The notes below the pieces were generated by a model, which saw only the letters and a program-made list of their open reading frames with translations, was not told the DNA's origin and made no database searches. Both the position numbers and the translations under genes were made by a program. From Megascapheus bottae (taxonomy: Eukaryota; Chordata; Mammalia; Rodentia; Geomyidae): 64,000 nucleotides of DNA. Below, piece by piece: positions 23,014-33,495 of the stretch; the first letter of the stretch is position 1; every line of letters starts with the position of its first letter. The DNA lies in assembly GCA_024803745.1 (NCBI GenBank), contig JANJXV010000016.1:42586525-42650524 (forward strand), given 5' to 3'.

Positions 23014-23225
23014 GAGTGATTCACTTCTATAATCTCAGCTATGCAGAGGACAGAGTCAGGTGGATTGAGAGTCTGAGGTAATCCCGGCTACCAGAGGGTG
23101 GTCAGCCTTTTCTAAAAAGCAGAACAATAAGCAAAGCAAAAAGGAACTGGAGACCCAGCTCAAGTGGTGAAATGTAGTGTGCCTAAGGCTCTGGCTTCAA
23201 CACTCAATACCTGTGCCCCAGCACA
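23014..23225 (+). mobile_element. Old dimeric SINE remnant
   Basis: 'ttctataatctcagctatgc' and 'gtcaggtggattgagagtct' match a 7SL-like monomer, and 'ccagctcaagtggtgaaatg' plus 'ctggcttcaacactcaatac' resemble an A box and B box of a tRNA-like right half. More diverged than the other dimers and closer to generic rodent B1/ID combinations. Confidence 0.55.
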
Positions 23226-23756
23226 TACGCAGAATGGGGTGTCGATTTATCTACCTGAGTTCTTTCTTTTCTTTCATCTATTTTCCACTCTGGGAAAGAG
23301 CACAAATTACAGGGAAAAATAATCCACCATTATTGTAAAATAACAGAAATAATATGTCAAGCCCTTTCCATAAAGTACAAATATAAAGTACAAATTCTTC
23401 CATTTGACAAACAGCATCTTGAAAATTCCACTGCTAGCATCACATTTCATGACCAAAGAACTGGAAGAAGGGAAAGTAACAAGACACAGGCTCCGGCCCA
23501 GCACCATTTCACCATCTGACAAAGACCCTAGACATTAAAAAACAAATGCAGGAAGGTCAACTCCATCTTTCCATTTGCTCCTTTGGCTTCCAGTGGGCCT
23601 AGAACACCCACCCTGACCGAGGTGTCCAGGTTAACCCAGTTGATATTCTGGGTGCCCTGTAAATCTGCTGTCTCAGGCCAGACTCCTAGATCATAGGCAC
23701 AAAACGCTCCATTCCTCAGATACCCGATTCTGTTCTCAGGGCCGCGTTACATGCAG

Positions 23757-23793
23757 TGAGCGGGAGGGGAGCACCTGAGCGGGAGGGGAGCAC
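23757..23793. repeat. 19-bp tandem duplication
   Basis: tgagcgggaggggagcacc is followed directly by a second near-complete copy, tgagcgggaggggagcac. Confidence 0.95.
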
Positions 23794-24454
23794 TTCCAGG
23801 ATCCAGGACTGGGGCTCGGGGTGTGAGGAGTTTGTGTCCCCGACTGGACTTCTCTCTGCTGCAGCAAGTGACAACTTCTGAGTACATGGAACAAAACTTT
23901 ATAACATTATTCCCACCCACAAGTGACAAATTTACTGTCATTAAAACATTTTGATTCACCACCTTGAGTAATTGATAGACTAAAAAGGAGGAAGGAAGGT
24001 AGATGCAAGGAAAGCAAAGCTTTGAAAATCGAAATTAATGGCTTTGATAAAAGTGATGGATTTGGTGCGTTGTGCCTGAAGAATGCACATTAATTTTAAG
24101 CATATGTGGAATGCCTATGGAAACTGAAGGTGTATTAGAAATTAAAGGATGTGCCACTGGCTTGAATGATGAACAAGTTGATATCGTGTAAAGGATGCAA
24201 CTGTTTATGATGCAACTGTGTAAAGTAAACTTTGCAAAGGCAACTTTAGAGGTGTTTGTAATAAACTATTGTTGGAGCAGTATGAAGCAAACATCCAAGT
24301 TGTTGTTGTAAATGAGACTGCAGAATACATAAATGAGGGGAAGTGGACGCGAGCGTCCTGAGAGAGACCTGGCACAGCTCAGTGGTGCTCTCCCCAGAGG
24401 GGCCGTGAACCCAGCGTCATCCCTCTGCCTGCCATAGTCCAGAACTAGAAAGGC

Positions 24455-24473
24455 CAGCAGCAGCAGCAGCAGA
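24455..24473. repeat. (CAG)n short run
   Basis: Six consecutive CAG/AGC units; not within a supported coding frame. Confidence 0.9.
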
Positions 24474-24659
24474 AGTCACACTGGTGCTGTGTGCCCTGGA
24501 TGCTAGGTGAAATAACACATGTTACTCTTTCTGGCAAACATCGATCACCGAAATCCATCATTGGGTAAACATCAATTTAATTCCAGGAGATGGGCTTCCC
24601 ATGAGCTATCTGACTAGGATAAGTTTAGCAAAGATGAGATGCCTGAGAAACGTAGCACC

Positions 24660-24820
24660 AAAATGGAAAAAAAAACTGAAAGGAAAGGAAGGAAGAGGAG
24701 GAAGAATGGGGGGAAGGAGGAGGGGGAAAGAAAAAGGGGAAGGGGAGGAAGGGAGGGAGGAAAAAAGAAAAAGAAAGAAGAACAACAAACAGAAGGAAAG
24801 AAGGAAGGGGGGGTGGGAAA
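24660..24820. repeat. GA-rich low-complexity tract
   Basis: A purine-only plus strand with GGAAG, GGGGAA and AAAG units. It generates Lys/Arg/Gly-rich and Phe/Ser/Pro-rich open frames that are not genes. Confidence 0.93.
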
Positions 24821-26239
24821 TAGAGCAGCAAGACAGACATTCTCATTTTCCACTAAGAAGTGAAAGTGGAAAAGGAAAGGCAATCTCTATTTCCCCCAGA
24901 TTTTCAAAGCTTAGTGTACAAATCTTCATTTCGGATGGGTAAAAGAAAAGAGGTAAGTTTGTACAGTTCTTCATGACAGCTAGTGTGAGCTACCTGAGAT
25001 GCCAGGAGATACAAAATTAGGAACGCTGAGATACATTGTTTCTCAGCTTATACAGAAAACTGGAAACCTTCAGTTGCCTTTGTCATCAAATGCCTTTCTT
25101 GTCTTCTACTTGGAAGATTTGCATCTGCCATGAACAAGTGGGACGTGAGTGACTTGTCTTCTGCAGGGTCCTGGTGCGGCTGGCATGTAAGCACTGACTT
25201 TCTCCTCCACCTTCAGCCTTACCCCATCCATAAAACATACGAAACCTTCCCGAGAGGGAAGTGAGACTTTGAAACATCAAACATTCCTTTTGATCTCAAG
25301 AAAACTTGTGAGGCAAGACTTATAACATGTTTAATTGCCTAAAGGAAGGAAGAGAAGCAAGTACTAAGCAGAATGATTCTAAAATGCTCACGGTCTAGTT
25401 AAGGGAATGTGCCATTTCTTCTTTTACTCTGCTGAAACTAGATGGAAAGCTGTGGTTCTTAGAATATCTAAAATCTACAGATTAGCAGTGACCAGTCCTG
25501 AAATGTTTGGCTGATAAGAAATGTTTTCTAGAAGGTCAGGACCCTGGGAAAATCAAGATGGCATATCTTGATTTTAACTCCTTTTCTGTTTACTAAATCC
25601 AATTTTCTCCTACAATGACCCTCCAATAGTTCATACCTTTCATTATGCAGAGAGATATTCAGATATCTCGGCTGCCTTTATTTTCTCACAACGTCCCTTC
25701 CATAACCTCACTCCAAATGCGCAAACACTTGGCTCCTGGGGCCGTGAATGCTGCAGACTGAACTTAATGGATTTCACAATGGGGACGTCAGACAAGAAAC
25801 ATAAGAATTTTTTGTGATAAAAAGGAGAAAACTATTTACAAAGAATGTTACAAGCAGATAAGAGAGAAGGAAATAGAAAGTCCTTACAAACAGGTGATTC
25901 AGAATAAAGCCTTGAAAAGTAAACATTAGCTATTGTGTTCAATATGCTTAAGTAATCCCAGTACCATTCAGTGAAATGAAGACATGCTCTTCTTCACAAG
26001 AAACGTGTTTTAGAGATATTGATACATTTTTTAAAAATGAAAAATGGATAGTGAAGAAATCAAAAGAATTTAAAGAATATGTGAAGGAAGGGGTGTATTC
26101 TAAAGAAGAAAAGAGACAGGAGGCTTGTGAGAGACAATGGGTGCAAGTGCAGGGTTTTATGCTAGTTAGAATGTTCCTCTAATTACTTTAAAATCCTGAA
26201 CCAGGCAGATCAGCCAGACCAACCAAGACACATTAATCA

Positions 26240-27325
26240 TGAACTCCACCTCACACCAAATGGCTCAAAATAGGCTGTAAATACTCTACATGTGTGCAAC
26301 ACCTCAGCCTCAAAGATAGAACACCATTTGTTTCAAACACACACGGATTATCGGTTAAGATAAGTCATATGCCAAGTCACAAAACAAGTTTTAATAAACT
26401 AGGATGACTGAAATGATATCAAGTATCTTTTAAACCACATTATTAGGAAACTAGAAATCAATGAAGAGGAGAAATTTCAGAGAATTCACAAATATATTGA
26501 AACTAGAAAAGTTCCTGAACAACTAATGGAGAAGGTACAACAAAATCAGCTTCTAAGAGGAAGGTTTATTCAGGCATTTTTGTGAAGAAGGAAGAGGAGA
26601 AGGAGGAAGGGGGTAAGAGGAGGAATGGGAGGAAGGAAGGAGGAGAGGGAGAAAGAGGAAGAAGAGGAGAAGGAGGAGGGGCAGGAGAGTCAATTTTATT
26701 TAGAAAGTGAAGGGAAAGGCAGAGTGAGAAGAGAAGAGAGAGGAGAATGAGGAAGAAGAGGGGAGGGAGGGGAGAGACGGGGAGGAAAAGAGAAGAAATA
26801 TTCTAAACTAAAAGATCAACTTCTCATCTTAAACTCTAGAAAAACAAGAAGAAAATGAGTACAGTTAGTGAAAGGAATAAAAGAATAAGGAATAGAAATA
26901 AATGAAAACAAAATCAAAATAACATAACAACCGATTTCTTTCAAATGGTAAACAAAATTGAGTAAGCTTTAGCCTGACCAAAAAAAAAAAAAAAAAAAAA
27001 AGAGGGAAGACTCAAGTAAAACTGAACGTGAAAGAGGAGACATTTCGATTGATTCTATGGAAATGGAAAAGATTATAGACACTAGTTTGAACCATTATGT
27101 GCCAGTAAATTAGATACCAAGAATAAATAAGTTCCTCATTGCTTGCAACGTAATAGCCCTGAAGCATGAAGAAATAGAATATATAAACAAACCAATAAGA
27201 AGTAAAGAGATTCAGTTAGTAATAAAGTCTTCCCTACCAAAGTAAGAAAAGCTCAAAGACTGATAATGGCATTGCTGAATTCTACCTATTAAAGAAAACT
27301 CCATATTAGAATTTCATCAAATTTT
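26240..27325 (+). mobile_element. Old L1 ORF2 fragment, interrupted by a GA array
   Basis: Parts follow L1 ORF2 in order: about 26340-26570 ('aggaaactagaaatcaatga' region); about 26815-26970 ('agaaaaacaagaagaaaatg', a 'gtaaacaaaattgagtaagc' block); and about 27002-27325 ('gaaagaggagacatttcgat', 'gaagaaatagaatatataaa', 'agtaaagagattcagttagt', 'attgctgaattctacctatt'). No open frame survives. The GA-rich array at 26575-26795 and a poly(A) run at about 26980-27001 interrupt it. Confidence 0.75.
26575..26795. repeat. GA-rich (GGAGAA/GGAAG) array
   Basis: A purine-rich plus strand of about 220 bp, broken near 26686-26705 by 'gtcaattttatttag'. It sits inside the old L1 fragment. Confidence 0.9.
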
Positions 27326-27328
27326 TCT

Positions 27329-27646
27329 TTTTTCATATTTTTTATTGGGTTACATTATATTCACCAGATAGAAGGTGCATTACTTCACATACATTGATAC
27401 CCTTTCTCATGTCTTGGTCCCCATTTCCCTCCCTCCACCCCCACTCCTCATCTTGTTTTCCCCCTTCCCTATCTGATTTCAAACAACCAAATAAGCATAT
27501 ATACAATATATCAGATAACAAGGTAAAATACTGTAACCATATGAGATAACCAAGGGACAGCAAAAGAGATGAGAGATAACATAGCACATTCAGGACAACC
27601 ATCACTCACTATATGGCTTTTGTGTCTATATCCTGGAGGTCCTTTC
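27329..27646 (-). mobile_element. L1 3' UTR, 5'-truncated, joined to a retrocopy
   Basis: The plus-strand text from 'tttcatattttttattgggt' through 'gataaccaagggacagcaaa' to 'atatcctggaggtcctttc' parallels the 3' end of the larger L1 (8690-9022), so it is the same or a close subfamily. Similarity stops at about 27646, where an unrelated, protein-like sequence on the same strand begins without a poly(A) between them. Confidence 0.9.
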
Positions 27647-27990
27647 GTTTCTCTTCCCACACCTGGTGGCTCTCACAAACTTCCACTGTCCTTGGCTGGT
27701 GGAGGCCTCCCTCTGATGTTGATGTCTTTTGCCTCCTCGTCTTTCCTCTGTGAAGTCATCTCCATCCGATGACGACATACTTTCATCACTGCCCAGGGAT
27801 GGTGGTCATGGCCACACAGGAACAGCTGTTCCCAGGTGGTTACAGTGACATTCTTGAAGCGCAGAGCATTGGCCAACACATTTTCTGTGGAAGACACAAC
27901 TCAATCGCAACCTCTCTGGCGTGTCTCTAAGAGCTGCATAGCCATGCGAGCCTGATACAGCCCGTAGGTCTGATTATTCCACTTCTCTAG
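27647..27990 (-). pseudogene. Unidentified retrocopied coding fragment
   Basis: On the minus strand a frame runs with one in-frame TGA at 27901-27903. Upstream of the stop it includes NNQTYGLYQARMAMQLLETR; downstream it continues with ENVLANALRFKNVTVT, WEQLFLCGHDHHPWAVMKV and ends at a stop after KDSGSL near 27675. Composition is protein-like (Trp, His, Cys and Met in non-repetitive order) and unlike the low-complexity frames elsewhere. I do not recognise the parent gene. Its 3' side is fused to an L1 3' end on the same strand, suggesting retrotransposition as part of a chimera. It is broken, and the upstream limit is approximate. Confidence 0.5.
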
Positions 27991-30186
27991 GGGTTTTATT
28001 GGACTTTTACAGAGAGGTGACAGTTATGTCAGTCGGGTAATTAGCACATTTCATTTTGAACATCTCCCAGTTTTGCCCTGCCGACCCTTCTCCCTCACAA
28101 CTTGTATAGGTGATTTTCAACCGTGTCTTGTGAGTATCACTGCTCTCTTCCATTTTATACTGATTACTTCATGCTCAGTATTTCCTGTCCTAATTTTACT
28201 GAGTCATTTCTTAACATCCACCATAAAATTTTCATTCGTAGTTTAAGTGATTTCACCATTTATGCTTTAGCTTTCTATGCTATCCATCCATTTCTAGTTC
28301 ATTCCACCATATTTGTATCAGGTTAAATAATAGATTCATCTTTCCTTAATTTTTTACTGGCTATCTTACCTGATACATTATTTTATTTACTCTTCTATCT
28401 TTTCTGAAATATGTCCATAATACAAAAGTTTCTCAACCTTCACTAACTGCTTGAAAGAAGCTGTTTTCAGCATAGATGTGATATGATTCCATCACCATCC
28501 TAATTCTTGGAAAGAGGAAGCAATTCTGTTTATACTTGTCAATTTCCTAACATAAAATTAATTACCTTTATACTTGGTATAGCATCTACAATATTGAATA
28601 TCACTTAGAGTTATAGCAGCAAATGATTAAGTGGAAGTATTTTCTTCAGTCACTTTGAACAAGTTATGTGGTATTTTTTAGTGAACTGTGAAGTCTATTA
28701 TGTGTAAAATATGATGGAAAAAATAGGAATCCTTGCAGAAAGTAATTAGATACTCACAAAATGTGATGGCTTATGCATTTGTCTTCTAAATGGCCTGTGT
28801 TTAAGTCTGTATTTTATTTCTAACATCATTGCTTACCTTTATTTCCTTTTAAAGTTATAATAAATATGCAGAAAAGGAAGCCAAATTAAAATAGCTGCTT
28901 CAGATGAAATTTAACCCTGAACTTCTTCTTAGAGTGTTTTTTCTTCTTTCGATAGCTCTCAGTCAAATTGAGGGACAAACCAAGAGTCATGAATGGGGAG
29001 CACAGAGTACAATATTTTGAATGAAATATAGGATTTTTTGGCTGATATATAAATCAAACAATAGTTTTAAAGAATTAGCAGATAAGTGATAGGAGTTTCA
29101 GTCTTAGTAATTGATAATCTCTTTTAAGATCCTAACTAAAATTGATCTAAAAGTTCCAATAGAGGGGAAAAGCTAAAATCATGGCTGAGCATGTATGAAT
29201 GCATATTCTATAGAATGTATATAATCTATGATAATATCTATGTAAAGAGAATATACATAGACTGTATCATATATAACATGTATAAAACGGACATAGATTA
29301 TTTCTAATAGAGAAAAAAGTTATGACTGATTCATGCATGTACAATATACATACAATGTATTATTACAATGTATTTTAATAATGCACATAATATTCTTAAA
29401 TGACTAATAGGATTAATATGCCTTCTGTAGCACTACAAATTATTCATGAATTGGTGCTTTGCAAATGGTTGGGTCACTTCTTGAACTGCACAGTGTCCAT
29501 GTGATCTACATTATAGCTATGGAAATCACCTCATGATACTTTTAAGCCTTCTATCAATTAGAATAGGAAACATTACGAAAAAAGTCTAGGAGTCTATCTT
29601 CAAGTCTAACCTACGATGACCCTGTGAAACTCTGAAACTAATACAATCAGTGTAATGAAGTAAGTGGCCAGAGAGTGTGTCAAAAGCAGATAAAAGCTAA
29701 ATGTTAGCTTCAGGGTCAACACTCTAAAAAATTAAGAACAGTGAAAAGACACTGGAGCAGTGGGAGTGTGTGCGAAGTTGCCGGTCGAGGCGTTGCCGCT
29801 GACATCATGACTTCAGCAAAGTAACTTGCTGAGGGAAGCTACTGTTTTGTAATTGAACGGGCAGCGATATGGTTCTTCAATTAAGTCAGCATCAGTTTCG
29901 CTGCTTTCAAATATGCCCACGTTTCTCTTGCGATTGTGCATTTTCCCTACGTATTCATCTCATGTCTAACGCATATTGAAAGGCATGTCTTTTTTAGATC
30001 TACACATATTTTCGTAGAACTCTTTCAGATGAGTGGCATCGTAGGAAACTACCAGGCCAGGGAGCAGGATTTGTGGATCCAGATGAAATATGCCCGAGCA
30101 CAGTCCCTAGCAGAGCTCTCACCTGTTCACTCCCAAGATATTCAGCAGTTCACTTAAGAGAGATTTCTAACTGAAAAGCTGATTGT
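27991..30186. other. Unique AT-rich sequence, no gene seen
   Basis: No recognisable repeat in 2.2 kb. A patch of alternating TA/AT-rich sequence at about 29210-29400 can form many weak hairpins. At 29750-30160 GC and CpG content rise slightly ('gttgccggtcgaggcgttgc') but no gene is recognised. Confidence 0.5.
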
Positions 30187-30325
30187 CTAGCCAGGCACAT
30201 TAGCACACTTCTAGATCCAACCCTGGAGAGGCTGAGGCAGGAGGATCACAAGGTAAGAACTTCACTGCCAGCCTTGATGACATGGTGAGTTCAAGGTGAC
30301 AAGTGAGTCCAAGACTAGGTAAGAT
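30187..30325 (+). repeat. B1-like (7SL-derived) SINE with purine-rich tail
   Basis: 'gccaggcacattagcacact', 'gagaggctgaggcaggagga' and 'tcacaaggtaagaacttcac' follow a 7SL-derived SINE. The following GA-rich tract (about 30330-30400) is likely its mutated tail. Unlike the lineage-specific dimers it has 'gaggctgaggcaggaggatc', closer to ancestral B1/Alu. Confidence 0.75.
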
Positions 30326-30329
30326 TTTA

Positions 30330-30400
30330 AAGAGGGAGGGAAAAGAAGAGGAGGGGAAGGAAAGAGACGGGAAGGAAGGAGAGGGGAGGGGAAGGGAAAC
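30330..30400. repeat. GA-rich tract (SINE tail expansion)
   Basis: GGGAA/GGAGGGG units follow the 3' end of the B1-like SINE directly. Confidence 0.88.
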
Positions 30401-31170
30401 ATTTTTACAATTAGATTTTGAAGGAGCTTATAAAATTAAAAAAAAAATTATGTTATCCTTCTACATGACCTTAATTGAATGAGCAAAAGTGGTGAGATTT
30501 TTCCTCTTCCTAAGGCTTGGGCTCTACTTATTCTATCTTCCCTCTTTTTACCTTCAAAAATGGGTCAGTGCTTCTCAATAATTGATCCAAAGACTGAATA
30601 AACATTTTTAGGTATTAAAATATTATTATAGTCTTTTTTCAACACTAAACTGTGCAAATTATTTTAGCTCATAAAACATGTTCAAGTATAACCTAGACAT
30701 ATAGCCAGATATTTATGTTAATTTATGTGTTCTGAGAAAATGTAAATATACTAATTAGCATGAAAATTTCCATGAATGGAGGTGGGATTGATTTTATAAT
30801 AGGAATTTAGATGTATCACTGGTGATATATTTGTTACCTATTTAAACACCAAATTTGAAACAGGAAAGTTGGCATAAAGAGTACACAATGTATATCATTA
30901 AAATAGTTTATATTAAAAAATATTGGTTAGCGCTTTATAAATTCTCATTTACTGTGTTATCAGTAAAGGCACAGTAAATGTCTTATAAGTAACAGGCATT
31001 CGTTTTATCTTAACCAGCAGCACCCCTTTATACCATTTTTGTTGCCTTTGAAATCACATAAAATTAAATATGACTTCTTACACTAGTCCTACGGGAAAGC
31101 CACATTTTAGACTCTGTTCACTGGGTAGGAAACTATATAATAGCAGTCTCAGTAGCAATCAAAAAGAGTT
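30401..31170. other. Unique AT-rich sequence, no gene seen
   Basis: No repeat or coding signal recognised. The right end carries the target-site duplication of the next SINE. Confidence 0.5.
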
Positions 31171-31189
31171 TAGAGTTTTAATTATTTTT

Positions 31190-31379
31190 TTTTGCCAGTC
31201 CTGGGCCTGAGCTCAGGGCCTGAGCACTGTCCTTGGACTTTCTCAAGGCTAGAGCTCTACCACTTGAGCCTCAGCACCACTTCCGGCTTTTTTCTATATA
31301 TGTGGTACCGAGGAATCGAACCCGGGTCTTCATGCATGCTAGGCAAGCACTTTAACCACTAGGCCAAACTCCCGGCCCC
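31190..31379 (-). mobile_element. IDL-Geo-type dimeric SINE, complete
   Basis: Both monomers are well preserved. The left-monomer B box is perfect (ggttcgattcc on the minus strand, 31312-31322). The tail is the T run at about 31190-31193. The flanks tagagttttaattattttt (31171-31189) and tagagttaattattttt (31380-31396) are a target-site duplication differing by a 2-bp indel. Confidence 0.92.
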
Positions 31380-31396
31380 TAGAGTTAATTATTTTT

Positions 31397-32564
31397 AGCA
31401 CAAAGGACACATCTCTTCTGTCCCTTTAAAAATAGTGGCTACCTACTTAATGAACAGTCCCTCTGATATTTGAGACACATGTAAATTTTAAAAATAAATA
31501 CTACTGTAATAGCCCCAAGTTAACAGGTGTGACCTATATAAAAACATTATAGATTATTTATTTAAATGCATGCCATTGCTACTAAAAAAATAAGGAAAGA
31601 AAAGAAATGATAGTCCATGTCCATGGCCGAAGAGTAGAAGATGTCTTCCAACATTTTTTTCCCTACCTGCTCATTCAGCTCTTCGCAGTGATTCCTCCAG
31701 GATGTGTTAGGACTCTGTAAATGTGAAATTGACATGGTTGGTTCAGTTGTTCTCTAAAACTGGCGGAGGCCAGAGTGTGGAGGTGATAACACGTCTGCAG
31801 TCTAGAGAGAGACCAGGCCGAGGCTCCTGACCCAGTGCTCCTGACCCCAGGAGCAGGAGGCTGCAGCCTCTGCATGCACAAGAGTAGATCAAAGACTATT
31901 TCCAGGGATGGAGAGCTGGCATGCAGATAAACACTTTAAAAAAAAACATGTTTAGCTTTCGCTGGATTCTGAGGGGCTTCAAAAACTATTGTATCCCATT
32001 AGAAAGGGTTTATAGGCCAGACATGGATTTTACTTTGTAAAAGTTAACTGTTAGCCATTAGATGATATCTAAGATTTTCTGATCCATTTTATGCCCACTG
32101 TCTGTGCCAAAGTACTCACAGCATTGTCAGATAAAATCTTAGTTTTATATTCCAGTCAAAAAGTAATCTACAGATCTGAAAAATTGATTTATGGCAATGG
32201 GCCCAACTACAAAAAAATAAACAAAATTTGGTATCAATTGCACAGATGATCGAAATAATGTATAACTGCAAGCTATTTGGCATTAAAAGGCTAATGTTTA
32301 TATAATTGCCTTCTTGAATTTAAATCCCTCTAAAAGTTGCAAGTGGTTTATTTATATGCTAAGAATACTAATGGCACTCAAACTACAAAATGTCTTGTAA
32401 AAATAAAACAAGATTATATTTATGGGAATGTTTCAAAATATTACACTGTGCATTAAAGCCATACATTGCCTTTATATACCCATAAAATAAAAAGACCATA
32501 ATTAAACTTCTTGTATATTTTTTAAATAACCTGGGATGCTTATATGCTATGCATCCGTTTATTA
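31397..32564. other. Unique sequence, no gene seen
   Basis: AT-rich. A 68-codon minus-strand frame at 31675-31881 shows no domain. Confidence 0.5.
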
Positions 32565-32680
32565 CATAAAACACTTGACCTGAAGTCAAAAGAGTTGGAT
32601 TTTGTTTCTCAATGTCCTTTTGACTAACTGTGGAACTCTGAATAATGAACGCTTCTGTCATTCTCATTTGTGATCAATCC
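32565..32680 (+). repeat. MIR-type ancient SINE fragment
   Basis: 'acttgacctgaagtcaaaag', 'agttggattttgtttctcaa' and 'tgactaactgtggaactctg' follow MIR's conserved core (acttgaagtcagaagacctg..., tgactagctgtgtgacctt...). Only the first half remains. Confidence 0.5.
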
Positions 32681-33170
32681 TTTCCTGGGTAGGAAAGCTG
32701 AATATAGTCTTTAAGTCTCTTGAAGTTCTCTGGTGCCTCTAACTCTTTTGAAAATTTCTCTGGGCATTACTACTTGGATTTCATTATTTTACTAAGCCTC
32801 ATTCCCCTTCAGAACTTCAATAGATCAATGAGAAAAGAAAAAATAAGCACATTGATCAGCATTGTGACCTTAACAGGTGACATTATTTGTGTTCTTACTA
32901 TATCATTGTACTAATAGAAAAATTGGTCTTTCCAGAGAGAAACTGCCATTTTTAATAAGAAAATATTGAATTTGCCAATATTTTATCTTAACTTTTATAT
33001 CTAAGTCACTTCTGAATATAAATCCCGATAGGTCATGCATGAGAGCTCCAGAACTCATGAATCTCACACATAGGACTCCCTGGGTTACGCTGCTATGCAA
33101 GGGCAGATCAGAACTGGGCCTGTGCAGTGACAGAGACACACAGCACAGACTGAGCATGTGTGTGCACATA
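32681..33170. other. Unique sequence, no gene seen
   Basis: No repeat or gene recognised before the CA array. Confidence 0.5.

Positions 33171-33171
<1 letters not shown>

Positions 33172-33213
<42 letters not shown>
33172..33213. repeat. (CA)n microsatellite
   Basis: About 21 uninterrupted CA units. Confidence 0.97.
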
Positions 33214-33215
<2 letters not shown>

Positions 33216-33436
33216 GCCTTTGTTGTGCTCATGGCTTTAGTGCTGTTTACTGAAAAACAAAACAAAAATCTTAGCTCCGAACTCAGTCATCACGCCACCA
33301 AGGAATATTAAAACTTTAAATGAGATTCTTGCTTTTGATATTTTTATTTCATCAAAGACAAAACTAGTCCTCATGATGAATCCTTTTGTGTGTTTGTGTA
33401 TTTCTAGGCAACTCAGCTTACTTAGTATGTATTTGA

Positions 33437-33495
33437 GATAGATAGATAGAGCGACAGAGAGATAGATAGATAGTGATAGAGAGATAGACAGACAT
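33437..33495. repeat. (GATA)n/(GACA)n imperfect microsatellite
   Basis: GATA units mixed with GACA and AGAG units. Confidence 0.92.

Larger units (their letters stand above)
23226..26230. other. Mostly unique sequence with short tandem repeats
   Basis: Holds a 19-bp tandem duplication at 23757-23793, a short CAG run at 24455-24473 and a GA-rich tract at 24660-24820. At 24010-24340 short protein-like stretches in different frames hint at a decayed retrocopy but cannot be named. A 68-codon lysine-rich frame at 25976-26182 has no recognisable domain. Confidence 0.45.
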
